A stretch of DNA of 64,000 bases from Aulostomus chinensis (Eukaryota; Chordata; Actinopteri; Syngnathiformes; Aulostomidae), in NCBI GenBank assembly GCA_037954235.1, contig JBBMOA010000003.1, positions 6,811,453-6,875,452 of the forward strand, read 5' to 3'. The notes under the pieces are model-generated. The model was not told where the DNA came from and ran no database searches. It saw only the letters and a program-made list of their open reading frames with translations. Numbering within the stretch: the first letter of the stretch is position 1; each line of letters starts with the position of its first letter. Of the stretch, positions 1 to 11,810 are shown piece after piece. Made by a program: the position numbers and the translations under genes.

Positions 1-500
1 TGGCCTGGAGGCACGCACGACTCGTTCATTTTTCTAAACAGCAGTGTAGGTACTTGATTACAGGAGGGCGCACTACCTGGTTGGAGTCATCCAATCCATC
101 CATCCATTTTTATTTTAACTGTTGGACACATAACTCTAACAATTCAATCTGGTTCATTTAGGTCAGACCGTTTCTTCTTGACCGGATTGCAAATAAAACA
201 GTTTTTATTCCTAGTGGGTAAAACTAAGTTGTATCAAATGTTTTATTAACCATCCACAGATGTAGAATTTAATTATTCCATAGTCCGACTGACTGTGGAA
301 ACGCTGTTGACCACAGCTGTAATTTCTCTCCACACCACATTTTTTTGCCTGGCTTTTATACCTGATTTAAGGCTACCAAACAATATTAAATGGTGCATGT
401 CTACCAGTATTCGGGGTCTCCACTTCAGCCTCTGAAATGTTTTTTTTTTCTCTGCCATCTTGCGTCTCTCCATGCTGTAAACTGTAAGGGTGCGGCTTCT

Positions 501-896
501 ATCCATCCATTGTCTTCCACTTATTCCTATTAAGGATCGCGGGGGGGGGGGGGGGGGGGGGGCTAAAGCTTGGAGCCTATCCCAGCGGCTACGGGCGAGA
601 GGTGGGGTTCACCCTGGACAGGTCGCCAGTCCATCGCAGGGGCCAACACATACAGACAAAAAAAACCTTCACCCTCAGTCATACCTACGATCAATTTAGA
701 GAATCCAATCAGCCTAGTCCCCAATTGCATGTCTTTGGATGGTGGGAAAAAGCCGGAGTACCAGAGAGAACCCACACAGGCACAGGGAGAACATGCAACC
801 TCCACACAGGGAGACCCCATGCCTGGGATGGGGCTCGAACACAGAACCTTCTTGCTGTGAGGCGACAGTGCTGACCACTGCACCATCGTGCCGCTC
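501..896 (-). mobile_element. tRNA-headed SINE, family 1, near full length
   Basis: Read on the minus strand it has a tRNA-like head (A-box-like GGTGCAGTGGTCAGCACTG, B-box-like GGTTCGAGCC motifs), a body shared with other copies in the window, an internal G/C run at 541-562, and an ATGGATGG tail. The insert lies between perfect 13-bp direct repeats GGGTGCGGCTTCT at 488-500 and 897-909, the target-site duplication expected of LINE-driven retrotransposition. Confidence 0.85.
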
Positions 897-909
897 GGGT
901 GCGGCTTCT

Positions 910-1685
910 AAACCGCGTAATTGTTGATGCCGTGGTATGATAATTACGATAGATATCAGCCGCTGAATTTTATCAACAGCCGCTCGTTCTTACGCTTGGA
1001 TTGGTGCGAGACGCATGTTTCGTCAATCTCACATTCCTGTCGTACGCTGATTTCTCCACTCATGTTTGGACGCTGGTTTGATAAATGAGGGCCAATGTGA
1101 TTATATTGTACAATTTGATGGTAAACGTATCTTTTTATTTTTTTTTGAGCCGGAAATCTCCACTTAAAATGTAAACACCCTGCTTTTTTGTGTTCAATTG
1201 GAGGGCATGAAAAGTACTTGGTATCCATGGACTCACAACTTGTATGTGAATATTTTGATATATATTTAAAATGTAATAAACACAATATGAGCATTTCCCA
1301 TTTTCTCAAAAATCCTGTATACTACTTTGACCAAAGACTTAAGTGTGATTTTATTTATATATAGTTTTTGAAGTACTTGAACCAATCAAAATAAACCTGA
1401 CATCTTTTCATTAATGTTCTAAATATAGTTAGTTATCCTTAATGGATGAGAATAAGTGAGAGTAGATATTTATTTTTGGCACACCTTTGTAAGTTACAGA
1501 TACAGGCCCTTTAGTTGACCTTAGTTGTAATGAAATAATCAGTTTTGAAATAATCAGTTTTCAGTGGGAAAAGTCCACCCTCACCCTTTTAAATTAAATT
1601 GGAATCACCCATCAAAATTGTGTTTCCCAGCAGCAGTGTGTGATGATGTGAGCTGTGGTGATCAGTGTGCCCTGTGTTGTCTCAG
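910..1685. other. Non-coding stretch before the first visible exon
   Basis: This is AT-rich sequence with no exon-like reading frame flanked by splice sites, probably intron of the unidentified gene. I see nothing else in it. Confidence 0.4.
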
Positions 1686-1770
1686 GAGAGTGGAGGCTCA
1701 GCCAGGACAGACTACAGGGCCATTCAGTTGGTGAAGAAGAAAAAACAGATCCGTCCCTCAGCCTCCCCTG
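1686..1770 (+). CDS. Unidentified gene, first visible exon
   Basis: The acceptor is TCTCAG and the donor GTAAAA. The exon encodes 28 residues plus one base and includes the lysine-rich stretch. Confidence 0.6.
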
Positions 1771-3154
1771 GTAAAACACGCATGCACACACTCCCCAGTG
1801 TCTCGCTGTAATCCATTCATCATTCTGTATTGAGCAGCCAGTAAAAATGATTTTCTCTTTGCTTTTCAGGATCAAGTCAGAGAAAAGCCAAAATAACAAA
1901 GACAGTTGCTCCCTCTGGTGCTCGTTACGGTGAAGGGGCTGCAACAGCCAATGGGGGCTTGACTCTGAGGGACCCTGTCACTGGGGCCCAGTATGTCCAA
2001 ATACAGCTTCTGCAGGTAAGATCCCAGTCACTAGCAGTGTAAAAGCCAAAAATCACCACCATCCCACCTTCAAGGACTCTTAAAATCAGTGAATAGGGAC
2101 CACAGTTGTGAAGGCTGAGAACCACACTCTTAGCTCTACAAGCACAATTTTATCCTTTTTTAAAATAATAAAAATAATCTTGCACGTTAAAAATGGTTTG
2201 CTAATGTAAATGCCATTTAATATCTGCATGGATGGAATGCTGACGGAAGTGTGCGTGTTTGCAGGATGACCCTGCTACTGATGGAGACCTGGCCTTCCAG
2301 CTGAGCTCCAGGCCCTCCAGCTCTCACTCTCAGCTGACTGTCGATCTGCCAGTCAATATTTTACAGGTATATTTTTTAAGTCAAGTCATTTTTATTTATA
2401 TTGCACCAAATCACAACAAAAGTTCTCATGAAACTTCACAAGTTGTGCAAGTCCAACAATTATACACCCAACTATTCTCCATAAGTAAGCGCATGTTGCG
2501 ACAACTTCGACAAAGACGTTCCTTTTAACAGGCAGTAATGTGGACAGAGGCTCAACTGGAATGGACATTTGCTTTGACTGGTTGGGGGTTAGAGAGCAGG
2601 ATAGTGGGGGCGGAGACAAAAACAGACAAGAGACAGACAGAAAAGGAAAGGGGAAGACAAAGAAGGGGGGGATAGATAGGGGATGTGAAAAAGATGGAAG
2701 GAGAGTCGAGCACAGAGATATAAAGAGAGACTGGGAGAGTTAAGACACTCAACAAAGAAACAATCCCTAAAGCGGCAATAACAGTAAACTAGCTACCAGA
2801 AATAACATGAAAGGGTTACTTAAGCTTTAACCTCCACATAATATGAGCATTATGTGCTAGCAAATGTTGAAGAATGTTGATGTTTATACAGCACTGAGAA
2901 AGCTAATGTGAGTACTACTAGTATTAATACTAAAACTGATACTAAGGGTGACAGCCTGAGCCTCTTCAGCCTGTAGCCTCCTCCAGCAGCAGCATCAGAC
3001 AGGGATCTGGGAAGTGGAGAAGGATGATAAAGGAAAACTAAGCTGTGTTTCTTTTGTTTACCTCCAGGACCCTTCAGTGATGACGGAGGAAGACAACAGC
3101 TCTGACAACACTCAGTTCACTGGAAGCACAATCAACCTTCAAGACCTGGAGTGA
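1686..3154 (+). CDS. Unidentified gene, last four coding exons (partial)
   Basis: Four exons join in phase: 1686-1770, 1870-2015, 2265-2366 and 3068-3154, ending in TGA. All have AG acceptors and the first three have GT donors (GTAAAA, GTAAGA, GTATAT). The joined tail of about 139 residues has a basic stretch (VKKKKQIRP) in its first exon, then a Ser/Thr/Gln-rich part with QYVQIQLLQ, and ends acidic with INLQDLE. There is no zinc finger, kinase or membrane segment in it. A basic patch followed by a Gln/acidic tail suggests the C-terminus of a nuclear regulator, but that is inference and I do not recognise the protein. Earlier exons must lie upstream of the window; I see none convincing in 1-1685. 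I cannot say whether this neighbour of cdk18 is conserved in other vertebrates. Confidence 0.7.
1870..2015 (+). CDS. Unidentified gene, second visible exon
   Basis: The acceptor is TTTTCAG and the donor GTAAGA. It enters with two bases completing a Gly codon and ends in phase 0 after VQIQLLQ. Confidence 0.68.
2265..2366 (+). CDS. Unidentified gene, third visible exon
   Basis: This is a 34-codon exon, phase 0 at both ends, preceded by TTTGCAG and followed by GTATAT. It encodes a Ser-rich segment ending in PVNILQ. Confidence 0.68.
2372..2760. repeat. Dispersed repeat in the intron before the last exon
   Basis: It begins with a TCAAGTCATTTTTATTTATA-type motif resembling the repeat at 25853-26150, then becomes purine-rich (AGACAGAC, GGGGGCGGAG). 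It looks like a degenerate copy of a common teleost interspersed repeat. The type is not resolved. Confidence 0.4.
3068..3154 (+). CDS. Unidentified gene, terminal coding exon
   Basis: It follows CCTCCAG and encodes 28 acidic/Ser/Thr-rich residues ending INLQDLE and TGA. Confidence 0.68.
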   Translation, partial: DPSVMTEEDNSSDNTQFTGSTINLQDLE

Positions 3155-3780
3155 CTCCCCACTTCTGTACTGACCTCCCTGGCTCAGTTTACTTCGAGAG
3201 ACGTGCCCTGCTATTATGCGATGCCCTTAAATGGTTGCCTAATCTTTTACCAGGACATTGAAAGCCTGTTTGAAAATGTGGTCAATGTCTTGTGGGTGGG
3301 GTGTGGGTTGATGTCTATAATGCACTTTGACATTAGGAGAATATTATGGAATATTATGTTATTTTCTAATTTAAGTCCTGTTTCTACCAAATCAGCCTTG
3401 CAAGTATGAGAGGCTCGTCATCTATCCTTGTGTCCTTTGGATGTTACCAGTAACAGCGTATAATCCATAATGCCACATTGCCACTGGTACGCACACAGTG
3501 GGCTGTCTCTGCTCTTGTTGCCTTCCAGACGCCTCACACCGTGCACGCCTCTATCAGCAGGTCATTTGCTTGTACTTACAGTTTTGATTTTTGTTAGATT
3601 TATTTTTCTATTGCAGCAGCCAATTCATGTTGAAAACATGCTTGTCTGTTTGTTTATTCATATTTGTATTGGGTTACTACCCTCCTATAATAATTTCATT
3701 TATTTATTATTTAGCTGAGGGTTTACAGAATGGCAGAGCCAAACACAGAGATGAATAAAAGAATTAAAGCACAATCAGTC
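3155..3780 (+). other. 3' UTR of the unidentified gene
   Basis: This is unique-looking, non-coding sequence between the TGA and a canonical AATAAA at 3754-3759. The mRNA probably ends within about 25 bases of that signal. Confidence 0.45.
3754..3759 (+). terminator. AATAAA poly(A) signal
   Basis: It is the first canonical hexamer after the stop at 3154, about 600 bases downstream. Cleavage would fall near 3775. Confidence 0.45.
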
Positions 3781-4009
3781 TGTCTAAGAGGCATTTATTT
3801 ATCAGGGATCCAAGCCTGAGTGGGCTGGGAGCAACGTCATTCCTAGTTTCAGTGGTGTTTATTGGCATTACTCAGATCTTTTGGGGGGTCTAAGCACCAT
3901 CATTAGTGCTATTGCACAAATTTAAATGTATTTTTCTCTGCTGAAACTCGTATGGCAGGAAAAACAATAGAATACCAAATTTAGATTGTGGGTCCCAAAT
4001 CCCATCCAC

Positions 4010-4153
4010 ACCTGTCTGTCTAATGTGCTGGCCCTGCAATGGACTGGCGACGCGTCCGGGGTGAACCTCGCCTCTCCCCTGAAAGCCACTGGGATAGGCT
4101 CCAGGCCCCCTGCGACGCTGAACAGGATAAGCAGAACGGAATGGATGGATATT
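4010..4153 (+). mobile_element. 5'-truncated family 1 SINE
   Basis: Only the body and tail remain: the GGCCCTGCAATGGACTGGCG motif, GGGATAGGCTCCAG, AACAGGATAAGC, then GGAATGGATGGAT. No clear target-site duplication was found. Confidence 0.7.
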
Positions 4154-5699
4154 TCCCTTCCCAAAATTCAAAAAGCCATCAATGATCTCTCTGCGCACCG
4201 AAGTGCAACAGTCAGTAGCTGCCTCCTCTAAAGGACAAAGGTTTGATGCTTGAATTTTAATTTGAATTCCATGTCTTGCAAATGTCCACAACATGTTTGA
4301 GATGACACGTGTCCCGTTCTTTGTGTCTCCTCCAGTGGGCTACACAAATACTACATTCTCAAGAGACATAGTATTTGTGTATTAGTGGTCATAAAGTGCC
4401 CTCTAGTGGTGTATCATGGTACTTTGTGACAATCAACACATTCAAGTACCTCATGTTTTGCACAGGTGACAATAATTTGGTCAAATTTCAAGTGGTGCAG
4501 TCAGCCTCCTGCTCTTGAATAAAAGGTTTAGGTTATTCAGTTTACCTTTGACACCATGAAACTACCTTTTTTATTGAGATTTTTCCCTGATGTTTGAGCG
4601 TGCGGCTCAGGGATCTGCCGAAATTTCTGTGGTTTGGGGTCCGGCAACTATTTGTGGTCATCAAGTACCCCCTACAATTTATGGTATTTCACTTCAATCT
4701 TTAGTTTGTGCGTCAATAAATTCATATTTATGGTATTAACATCTGATAAAAGATGGATCTCTTATCTTTCCAAATCGCCCTTCAGTTCACCAGTGAATTA
4801 GCAGACAGATGCTCAAAGGTTGAAGTTCTATTTTGTGCAAATGTTTATTAATGCTTAAGATTCATTTTCAGTCAATGTCTCTTGAAATTGATGTTTTTTA
4901 TTTTTTTTTTCCATTTTAATCATTTATTTATGTGCTTGACCTCTGATAATTTTGGTTGTATCAATGTATACATTATGTTGTTTTGGGGGTGCCAAGTATT
5001 TGTGATCATTGAGTGCCCCCCACTGGTCCATCTGTAATATCTCATTCCAATCAACACGGTTCTACACATGATTTCATTGCCTCCTTTTCAGTAACAGTAT
5101 TGCTAAGTTACATCCTTATTGGTTTAGCTGTTAACTTCCCTGCCTTGTAGGTGAAAGGCTGAGGGTTCAAAGCAAGGCTCAGACCAGGGGACTTAACAAA
5201 CATATATGAAAAAGAGTGTTGCTCTCAGCTATGATCAGAAAAATGATGGGCGAAAGGCGACCAACAGCAGTTTACCATCAGGGAGAAGATTTGTAGATTC
5301 AGTAATAGATAGTAAATTACTCATGTCTTTAACAAAAGAAGCTGCACTCTCAGGTCAAATAAAGAAAAAAGAAAAAAAAAGGCTCCTGAGGACCCTGGGT
5401 GGAGTCAGGATGGTGAGGATAATAGGGTGTTCAATGTTTTCAGAAATCTAGGGGTCTTTTTAGTGATCTCAACCTCGTGAAGAAACTGTCCAGAGTAGGA
5501 ATCACCGGGTAGTTTCTTCTTTGCAGAGGAGTTTCCTCATGCATCTGTTCAGCAACACAGTAGCTTGTGTAGAAAGATGCATACATTCGTCTTCTGTCAG
5601 TTCATGTTGTCTTCATTGCCTGCATGTGCAGTATGTGCTCACCAAACATGGCAACCCCACTAACAACATGCTATCCTGATCTGCCCTCTGCCTGATCTA
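4154..5699. other. Intergenic, with a diverged periodic motif
   Basis: There is no gene. A motif of the form TATTTGTG..TCAT..AGTGCCC recurs near 4365, 4645 and 4990, each time followed by ATCA/CCAATCAAC-like text, suggesting an old repeat with diverged units about 300 bases long. Confidence 0.35.
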
Positions 5700-5703
5700 A
5701 TAT

Positions 5704-6002
5704 TCAACATCCATCCATCCGTCCATCCATCCATTTTCTTGTGCTCATTTAGAGTCAGGTCGAGGTGGCGGCAGCCTAAGCAGAGGGACCCACACTTCCC
5801 TCTCCCTCGCTACTTTGTCCAGCTCTTCACAGGGGATACCGAGGCGTTCCGCAGGCCAGCTGAGAGACATAGTCTCTCCAGCGGGTCCTAGGTCTTCCCC
5901 TAGGACTCCTACAGCTTGGATGTGCCCTGAACACCTCAACAGGGAGGCGTCTGGGAGGCAGCCTGACCAGATGGCCGAACCACCTCATCTGAGGTTGAGC
6001 CT

Positions 6003-6003
<1 letters not shown>
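5704..6003 (-). mobile_element. 3' end of a decayed LINE
   Basis: The minus strand encodes MRWFGHLVRLPPRRLP, then RGRPRTRWRDYV and, in another frame, REREVWVPLLRLPPPRPDS. This is the characteristic C-terminal tail of a fish non-LTR retrotransposon polyprotein, here with one frameshift near 5830. After the stop the minus strand runs into GATGGATGGATG, a tail like that of the family 1 SINEs. The 5' part is replaced by a TA microsatellite. Confidence 0.75.

Positions 6004-6006
<3 letters not shown>

Positions 6007-6050
<44 letters not shown>
6007..6050. repeat. (TA)n microsatellite
   Basis: An uninterrupted AT/TA dinucleotide run of about 21 units abuts the LINE fragment. Confidence 0.95.
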
Positions 6051-6052
<2 letters not shown>

Positions 6053-6572
6053 TGACATCCCAACTGTTTGGTCACTCAAACTCAGGGCTTCAGGGTCAGC
6101 ACTGACTCACTTAAATGATCCAAACAGTGTTGTACATTCCAGCCAAGTGTCACATCGTTCACATGTCACGTGTGCTGAAAAAGTCCTGTATAACACCTGC
6201 GCATCCTTGCTCACAGCTCCTCTAGTGAGCCTCTTCTCTCCTCTCGCTCTCTCAACCTCCCTCTTTCTTTCAGGATGCATCCTAGTGAGTGAGATGTCTG
6301 TTTAAACTATGTGCTGTTTTTAATTTCCGGGTCACAAACAGAAGAACGGAGGAGATGAGGAGGCTGAAATCAGGGAAATGAGAATGGCCCTCAGTACACA
6401 CAAGCATCCACAGCTCTTGCTAGAGTGTGACAATCCTGAGAACTGTAGGGATTGGCTGGGAAGAAGGAGGAGGATGGAGAGGAGGGGCCTGTGTTTTGCT
6501 AAGTCATGATTGGCCATTGCCATGCCAACAAAGGAGGGTGAAAGTCAGACATGGGTGGAGGAGGAGCTGATG

Positions 6573-6581
6573 ATTATAAAA
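6573..6581 (+). promoter_or_regulatory. Possible TATA box of cdk18
   Basis: ATTATAAAA lies about 30 bases before a region that ends at a consensus donor (6843). It is downstream of the previous gene and upstream of the cdk18 start codon on the same strand. Assignment to cdk18 is inference. Confidence 0.35.
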
Positions 6582-6604
6582 CCCCTCTGCCACCTCTGTT
6601 CTCA

Positions 6605-6842
6605 GGAGCTGTATCTATCTTCTTCAGTCTTTCCATCAGCCCTGTCTGTTCGGCCGCTTGCTCACTTTCTGCAAAGGACAGAGGGAGGGTGGAGGGGTGA
6701 GCTGCCAGAGAGACCCCTGCATGGGTCAGTCCTTTTCTGGCTGCTGTCTTTGCGCTGAGCCGTCCACTCCTCCAGAGCTGCCTACATCTTGTAGATCTGA
6801 GAGACACCTGAGGAGGAGGAAGAGTCTGAGGCTCCTTACCCT
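6605..6842 (+). other. cdk18: Putative non-coding first exon of cdk18
   Basis: The segment begins about 30 bases after a TATA-like motif and ends ACCCT|GTGAGT, a strong donor. It has no good start codon context leading into a kept frame, which fits a 5' UTR exon. The matching acceptor would be CCACCAG at 18305-18311, giving an intron of about 11.5 kb. The 5' boundary is approximate. Confidence 0.35.
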
Positions 6843-9800
6843 GTGAGTATCTCATTCCTCCAGCGGGGTTGAGTACATGTAAAGGTACATGTCGCTGATT
6901 TGAGGCTGAACTTGTTCTTTGGCAATTAAATGATCATCATTTTTATGACACTTTCTCATTGGACATGTTTGGGAGTGTTCCTGTGCTTTACAAGAGTCTA
7001 TTAATATTGCAAAAGCTCAAGCAAAAATCCCATGTTGTTGTTGATATAACGTTATAGTCTCACTACATGCTCAACAGTGCTATGAATCAAGAAACTCATA
7101 AATCTAGCATCTAATTGTGCCTCCCCTTTTTAATTTAGATTTGTAGTCTTTGCATAATGTACAACGAGGACAATAGAGTTCTCTGAAAATAGATGAGCCT
7201 GAGTTGATTGTGATTCATTTTCTTAATTGGATGGTAATATATTGCCTCTGCTGTTGCTTCTGTTTGATGCCTAGCACACAGATAAGCTCTTGCCTCCACC
7301 CACCTCCTCATTTCTGTCTCTGCTCTCTGATGAGCCTCATGCATTAGTTGTCACATGCAAACACTGGCAGCAGCACTGCACTGTACACTCTAAGGGCCTG
7401 TGGGTGTTATGTGGTTTCTGTGGGTTGTTAATGGACATATATGAAAGTATAAAAGTATTCCAATGTTCCATATCACTGTGCTGTATTGTTGAATGATACT
7501 GGTTGGACTGTAGATATGCTGTAGCGCTGTCACTCGTCAGGCCAACCTGTTCAGCTAAATTCAGTCGGAATCCGGCCCTGTGGTGAAAACCCAAGTCTTC
7601 ACATTCATATGAATGGGTTAGTGTGTTACTGCAGCGCTGCAAAGTTGAGCCAGGCTCCACTTTTGGAGTAACCCATCCTGGTGTCAATCACAGAGGACAC
7701 CCACAGAGAAGGTGGCAGCGGTGCTCCACACACATTCAAACAACAGAAGAAGTCCCTCACACAGGAAGTAGCATTCTGCTGTTTGAGCTCCAGAGAACAT
7801 GGCAGTTGCATATGTTACACTCTCAGTCTGGTCAGGTGACATTGCTGACTCAGTTTACCCATCATTTAACCAAATGCAGCGGGTCCATATTTTAGTATGA
7901 GAGTCTAGTATGTCTACATTTGATTTGATTAGAAAAACAGCAGTTATTTTGTCTGCAAGTGGCGTTTCTTTAAGGGGGTTTAAGGGGACACTAATGTGTA
8001 AGAAACACATATACACGGGCCAATCATTTCTTATCCTTTGGTCATTCTGTTCTCATAATGATGACTTGAAAGAGTTTTGTACATGTACACTCACTCAGGC
8101 ACTGAGTCTAACAGAACAGAAGTTGTGTGTTTACTTCATGTCCTCCACCTGACTGAAACATCAACAGATGCACAGTCTGACCGTCTGCAGGTGAACAGGC
8201 TAAATAAAAGAGCTGAAAAGGCATATACATTCATTTGAATAGCACAGCAACTGAGAGGTGATTGTCTATTAAAACACTGTCATTTAAAATGGAATCAGAT
8301 GCTCACTTTAATTCCATAACTGTATAAAGTAAGAGTTGTGTTGGAAGTCCAATTATATCTTGTGAGTTCAAGAGTTAGGCTCTGAGGTTATGTCTGGTGG
8401 ACCCCCTCCTAAAGTATCTACAACCACAATGAGGGTGGAGTGCCTGAACAGATAAGCGCCTTCAGCCAGTCAGACCTGAGTCAAACAGATGTCTTTGTGG
8501 CTTTGGCTGGTGATGTTATGCTATGTTTAAAGGCATGAGTAGCACTTTTCCACTGTTGCTTAAACACAACAGGCCCAACTGTCCCGTCTCACTCCCTCTA
8601 AACACACCTGAAGAACACCCCCCCCCCCCCCCTCCTGGGTTGCAACATAGAGCAAATCCCACTTTACTCCATGTTGCATCATCACTTACCTTCAGCATAT
8701 AAACACCTGACTAACTGCTGGGAGTAATGAGAACAGCCTAACTTGCAAATATTTTAGCTTTCCTCCTTGGAGGAAAGCATGCGCATATGAACCTGCAGGA
8801 ACATGAGAGAAACTGAGAGGTGGCAAGCAGGAAAACTACCACACATGTACTGCCTCTACTACTGTATATTTACTAATAAATCCTTCCATCCTGTTATTAC
8901 CAGTGTACTCATGCTAAATCTGTTGTGTTAACACTAAAATGAATCCACAGAAACCATGACATTGTTTTAGTTTTTATTATGTAACACTGGAATGGTTGTG
9001 AATGATGTGTAAATTATTACCTTCTAACCATTACATTGTATATTTGATATTTGCTGCTGTAGATCATGAACATGTGGTGATCCAAGTGTGTGTGTGCGTA
9101 GTGTGTGTGTATAGTGTGTGTGTGTTCATTTGTGTGTCCATTTGCCACAAAGATGCTGCAGCAGCAGCTCTGCACCTACATCACAGCCACTAACATGACA
9201 TCATAAGCAGTGTTCACTATCATTGTATGCAATGATGGTGTTTTGAGAGATATTTCATGAACACATAGTTATTTGAGTGCTATACAGAAATGGTCCTGGT
9301 CACAGACGAGTTAACTGTTGGCTCACCTCCGACTCCTGTCAACCGACGAGAGTCATGTCTGGTATTTAACATGTTGCAACCTTTAACAGTACTTTTGGAC
9401 TCTGGTGAAGACAGAGTGCATCAAAACATGGGTCTCTGGCGCCTATTAAATTTTGGTGATTCATGCGCTTTTTCTTTGGATTCCACTTAAGTTAAGGGGT
9501 CTATTGAATTAATCTCTATGCAAAGTTATTTTTACTGAATGATAGTGGAACTAGGTGTGAATATTTACAACTGGAACACAAAAGTGCATGCCCGTGATGG
9601 GGGACATCAGTAGGGCAAAGCTAAAATGGAGTATTTAAAGCGCTATTAATAATAACATTTGCTCGCAGGTACACACCTGCTCACAGTTATTGGCTGGAGA
9701 GTCTCAATCACATTTCTAATAGGACATGAGAAGGTTTTTTTTTTCTTATGCTAATTTTTTTTGAATGATGCTGCTCATCGTTCCTTTTAGTGATGCAGTA

Positions 9801-11324
9801 GGTGATGGCTGAGTGAGTGACAGGGGTGACTGATTTGGTGGAGAGGCAGACATAATCGCCAAAGCAATGAAAATGTAGTCCTTGATGGTCCTAGGTGGTT
9901 TATTATGTGACCAAAGGATAGTAGGAGGGATCTACGAAATTTAACTTTGCAGTACAACTCAGGCAGGGGGCGCAATGGAGAATTACAGTCATCAGTGTTA
10001 ATGACCTGAACTGTAACTCCCAAAAATATTTGTCTTACTACTAAAAGATCTCTTAAATGACATTATAAGACCCTGACTCACTCACCTGGTCCTTGACCCT
10101 GGTGCTGCTCTTCAGTTTCCTCCAAGCATGAATCCTTGTTTAGGCCATCTATGCTGTCAACCCTTTTTCCTCTTCTTCTTCTTCCTTTAATAGGTTCACA
10201 TAGGACACGATGGTGTGCAATCTTGTCCATGTCTAATACAGTGACCTGCCAGACGCATCCTTGTCTCTGCAGCAACTGTAGATAGTTTCAGTAGTTCTTT
10301 TCCAGCTTTTTGCTGCAGGCTAACATCAGTGCCATTCATCGCATTTTGTTATAGCACCTTTCTATCTGTTCCTCCAACAGAATATTGAGGTTGTTTTGTG
10401 TGGGAAGGCCAGACAAGGAGAAACTGAGAAGTGACAAGGATTTTACCGAGGTCAACTATGTCATGTTTTCACATTGGCATTTGTTTGTCAGCAGGATAAT
10501 GCAAAGACGAAGATGGCCTTCACCAAACTTGGTGGACATGGTTGTAGTATGAGCCAAGGAAGCCACAGAAGCCACAGAAAATGCTGTTCTGTTGCAGATC
10601 TGTTACATTTTGTGGCGATTAGTCCTAGTGCCCCCTGATGGCAACAGGAAATTACATGTTTTCTTACACATCAATCAATCAATCAATCATATTACTTATA
10701 GTAGATTTCATGCGTCAAGATGATAGGCCAGCTCCTTAATAGAGAACATTGTGGCTCTCACACACCAATTGAGGACTTTTCCTCCTTGAACAAACAATTG
10801 AGCATGGATAATGACACACTGTTTTCTAGGCCTCATCATGACCGCTCTGTCCATACCGGATCTCATTACTGGAGATTAATTTGTGAATAACATGAGGAAA
10901 AATTCTGGGGTGACTTTATGCTTTCGAGGCATTAAGTTCAGTAAGATCCTGTGATAGCACTTGCTCGTTAAACACCCACTGATCCAGGACGTTGCTGTTC
11001 ATGCAGCTGCTGCTAAACGTTGGTTTACAAAGTTGTAGCATGTATGGCTGATGCAAAAATTAAATTCAGGACAGATAGGAGTCACCCGTCCTTTAATATT
11101 GTTATGACTGAATGTAGGTCAAAAGAGATGTAGAATTCACAACCAGTTGCCTAAGTTGTCTGTGTTAGACACCAAGAGAATGATCTGCACCCTATAGCAT
11201 CTGTAAAGCTCCATTTGGAAAAGTTTGGATTTCTTTTTTTTGTAAAAAACTGTGGTAAAATGACTCAATGTGAGAGGCAGCACCTTGTCAGTCCTGATTC
11301 CTTACAAGGTGCAAAAAGTAATAT
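6843..11324. other. First part of the long cdk18 5' intron (if the first exon is right)
   Basis: I see no supported coding exon. The stretch holds a C run near 8618-8632 and a GT-rich tract at 9085-9125. A minus-strand reading frame at 10078-10275 has a GRRRRGKRVDSI motif and might be decayed retroelement coding sequence, but it is too weak to call. Confidence 0.4.
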
Positions 11325-11810
11325 CCTTTTTACACTGAAAAACGCGTGTCAACGCAAGTTTTTGGACCCGCATTTGTTTGGCATTAGAGCGCATTCAAGC
11401 TTCCATCCAACATGGATGTCGCCGAGTTGAACGTTAGGGTTGTTGTTGCGTGCATTGCAGTGTTATCTCTTTTGCAAAGTGAACAAACTCGGCGCAGATT
11501 GGAAAATATCCGAGTGCTAATGCAGCGAAGGAGGATGGAGTTTTTGGCTTGTCTGGAAGGGAGCCGAAGAAGCTACAGGCGAAGCCTGACAGGCGGCACA
11601 GTGACAAAATCAGGATGCAACAGGAAGGTCGCATGAAACCTGAGACGACGCGGGTTGCCTTTTTCACACTGCAGGTGAGCCGAGCAGAGCCGAGCTGCTA
11701 AACACCCGGGTCGCTAGGCGAGTTGGTCGACTCGGATCGAAATGCCAAGTCGACCCTTTGAGTGCCGAAAAACCCGTGTTGACCCTCGTTTTTGGTGCAG
11801 TGTGAAAGGG
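11325..11810. mobile_element. TIR DNA-transposon remnant, Harbinger-like
   Basis: The ends CCTTTTTACACTG (11325-11337) and CAGTGTGAAAGG (11798-11809) are near-perfect inverses. A third copy of the end motif, CCTTTTTCACACTGCA, is at 11658-11673. Between them a 74-codon plus-strand frame (11412-11636) is Arg-rich and resembles the N-terminus of Harbinger-type transposases, but no catalytic residues remain. Probably a short non-autonomous copy; the superfamily is tentative. Confidence 0.5.

Noticed and set aside
5206..5451. Open frame of 81 codons on the plus strand
   Set aside because: Low-complexity Lys-rich translation with no splice context and no family resemblance.
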